NCBI GenBank assembly: GCA_947000775.1
Contig: CAMQGK010000341.1
Location: 9,946,501 to 10,010,500, forward strand
Source: Pterois miles
Taxonomy: Eukaryota > Chordata > Actinopteri > Perciformes > Scorpaenidae
Reading direction: 5' to 3'
DNA: 64,000 nucleotides
In this document: positions 62,125 through 64,000 of the stretch, one piece after another
Position numbering within the stretch: position 1 is the first letter of the stretch
Layout: each line of letters begins with the position of its first letter
The notes under the pieces: model-generated
The model's input: only the letters and a program-made list of their open reading frames with translations
The model's database searches: none
What the model was told of the DNA's origin: nothing
Position numbers and translations under genes: made by a program

Positions 62125-64000
62125 ATTTAAAGTGAACTTAATTTAATAAAATGAATTTATAACTCAGAGTACTTTCTTGATTAACAGATTAGTTGTTTGG
62201 TCTATAAACTGTCAGAAATTGGTAAAAAACGATGTGTTTCTTAAAGGCCAAGAGGACATCCTCAAATGTCTTGGTTAACCCACAACTCAAAGACATTCAG
62301 TTTACTGTCATAGGGGAGTAAAGCAACAAGAAAATATTCACAGAACAAGCTGGAATCACAGAAGTTAGACTTTTTTCTTAAACTATTACTCCTGATAATC
62401 AAAACAGCTGTTGTTGCAGGTCTACAATAGAGCCCTGTTGTTGAGGGCTAAGAAAAAAATCAGTGGCCTTGCCCTGTGAAGCTAGAACTACTTGATACAC
62501 CAGTAGTATTGTGGATAAATACTCTAAAACTGTTTTATAACAGCCATAAAGGAAAAAAAGACTAATCCTATTAGCTTAAATTGCTAAATCGCATTACCAT
62601 GTGTCACTAAATCTGGCATGATTTCCCACCAACCAACCAACCAACCAGCCAGTAAGCAAAAGACCAAGAGGAAGCAGGCCTATCCAAGAGAGAACTCATT
62701 ATTTACAAATGCATCACAGTTGCAAAAGTGGGTATTAGTGTCATATGATGAAAATATTAGCATTTGGGTCAATGCTAAAAAATAAGTAATGTTCACAGTT
62801 CCCCATTTAGCCATTTACTGAAGTGGAACAAAAAGTGATGTGGGAAAGAACCTAACAGTTTGCAGCACTGCTTCCTGTTTTCACTACTGCTCTCATAAAC
62901 CCTCCTCGAGAAAAAGGAGGTAAATACAGATCATTTCAACCTCACCTAACTCAGAAAAACTACATTAGTATTAATAAAATGCAAAAACTAAAACGATGTG
63001 TCTAATAGTAAATAAAAGCAAACAGAAAATAAACTGATAAGTATGCAGGGGTTGCCCAAGTCCAGGGAGTAGCCTTTGGCGATAAGTGAGGCTGCACCAA
63101 CAAACCTTCAAAATCACCCATTTACACCACAGTGAGACCCCTCCTGCTTATCACTTATACCAATAGAGTTACAGTGCAGGCAGGGCACTCCCACATGAGT
63201 CACATGAGCAGTCAGAAAATAACAAGCTGTTCTCAAGCAGACAGACTGTACCAATGAGGAGGACATCTCTGCACAGCTGTCAACAGTTATGACACAGAAT
63301 ATATGTCTTTTACTTTTATTGGCTTTATGTAATCAGATTGAAAAAAAAAAAAAGAAAACACATTTTACTAGAAGTCAGCAAAAAGAAAAAGGCTGACATA
63401 AACAGTCCTGCTCACTTTCTGTGGCTGTCATTCTGAAACTGAAAAGTCATAATGTGAGTGAATCAACGTCACATGACACACTGAAGCACAAAGGCCTTCA
63501 AATAGGACTCAGATTTCCTTGTTCCATAACAAGTGGTCTGTTTAACAGTTTCAGCATAGCAGCTTCACATCAGTTTAAGTACATATGTTGGATATGACTA
63601 AGCCCTGTGTTTATTACCCGTCATGCAGGAATGTGGAAGCGCAAACACAACATTAAATAAGCTTATTTTTCAGCCTGAAGATAAGCAGTAAATACAAAGT
63701 ACAAATACCATGACTTGAAGAAATCAACATTGCCAACAGACTGCAAAAAACACATCTTGTGCTCTGATAAGAAGCATTTACACAGATCCATACTTCAAAT
63801 GCCACAGGGCCAAGTCAGCAATATGCAACTGTATAAATAGCCTAACTGTTCACTGACCCAGTTGTGTCTGAAAATATGGATAAGATAGTTAAGCTATTAG
63901 TGGCAAACACCAGATACCACTAACTTAAAACAAAGATAAAAGAGGAGGAACAAAAATAGAAAACACAACTTCAAAAAAGCTGAAATGAAAGTCACTGGTT

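Larger units (their letters stand above)
61407..64000 (-). other. psap: psap intron 1, continuing past the right edge
   Basis: At least 2.6 kb. Besides the MITE at 61,697-62,124 it has a short AACC tetranucleotide run near 62,630-62,650 and an A-run near 63,340. I searched the minus strand for an ATG followed by a hydrophobic signal sequence and a donor in the right phase and found none, so exon 1 with the signal peptide probably lies beyond 64,000. Confidence 0.7.

Overview
The window is vertebrate, most likely teleost (ray-finned fish) nuclear DNA. The evidence is two spliced genes that read clearly as slc29a3 (lysosomal nucleoside transporter ENT3) and psap (prosaposin), compact introns with GT-AG borders, hAT-like MITEs with exact 8-bp target duplications, and a fish-type tRNA-derived SINE with a CTT-rich tail. 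The species cannot be named from sequence alone.

Positions 1-44,318 are one uninterrupted, very AT-rich satellite array that enters from the left edge. It has a monomer of about 158 bp and roughly 280 copies, all in one orientation, each with a T-run of variable length. Variant monomers recur at multiples of 158 bp, which exposes a layered higher-order structure: two nearly identical 6.95-kb (44-monomer) units at about 0.55-14.45 kb, a mixed zone at 14.5-22.5 kb, a zone of about 15-monomer periodicity at 22.5-40.3 kb, and a more divergent edge. The monomer itself looks like a dimer of two related halves of about 80 bp. No real gene is seen in the array; the many 60-80-residue open frames in it are repeat artefacts.

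Positions 44,319-46,755 are a junction zone: a non-autonomous hAT-like element of about 750 bp, then degenerate short repeats that carry the satellite core motif on the opposite strand, with two SINE copies inserted head to head. Quiet intergenic DNA follows, then a probable promoter with three ETS motifs.

Positions about 47.2-53.7 kb hold slc29a3 on the plus strand: a non-coding first exon plus five coding exons, 472 codons, complete. Positions about 53.7-64.0 kb hold psap on the minus strand: 14 exons covering the N-terminal saposin-A-type domain, saposins A, B, C and D and the C-terminal saposin-A-type domain. The signal-peptide exon is not visible and probably lies beyond the right edge. 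One psap exon is only 6 nt long. The two genes are convergent, and their poly(A) signals are about 35 bp apart, so their 3' ends abut or overlap. Both products act in the lysosome: saposins help hydrolases degrade sphingolipids, and ENT3 exports nucleosides from the lysosome. The introns hold several MITEs, a LINE/SINE tail and a CpG-rich minisatellite.
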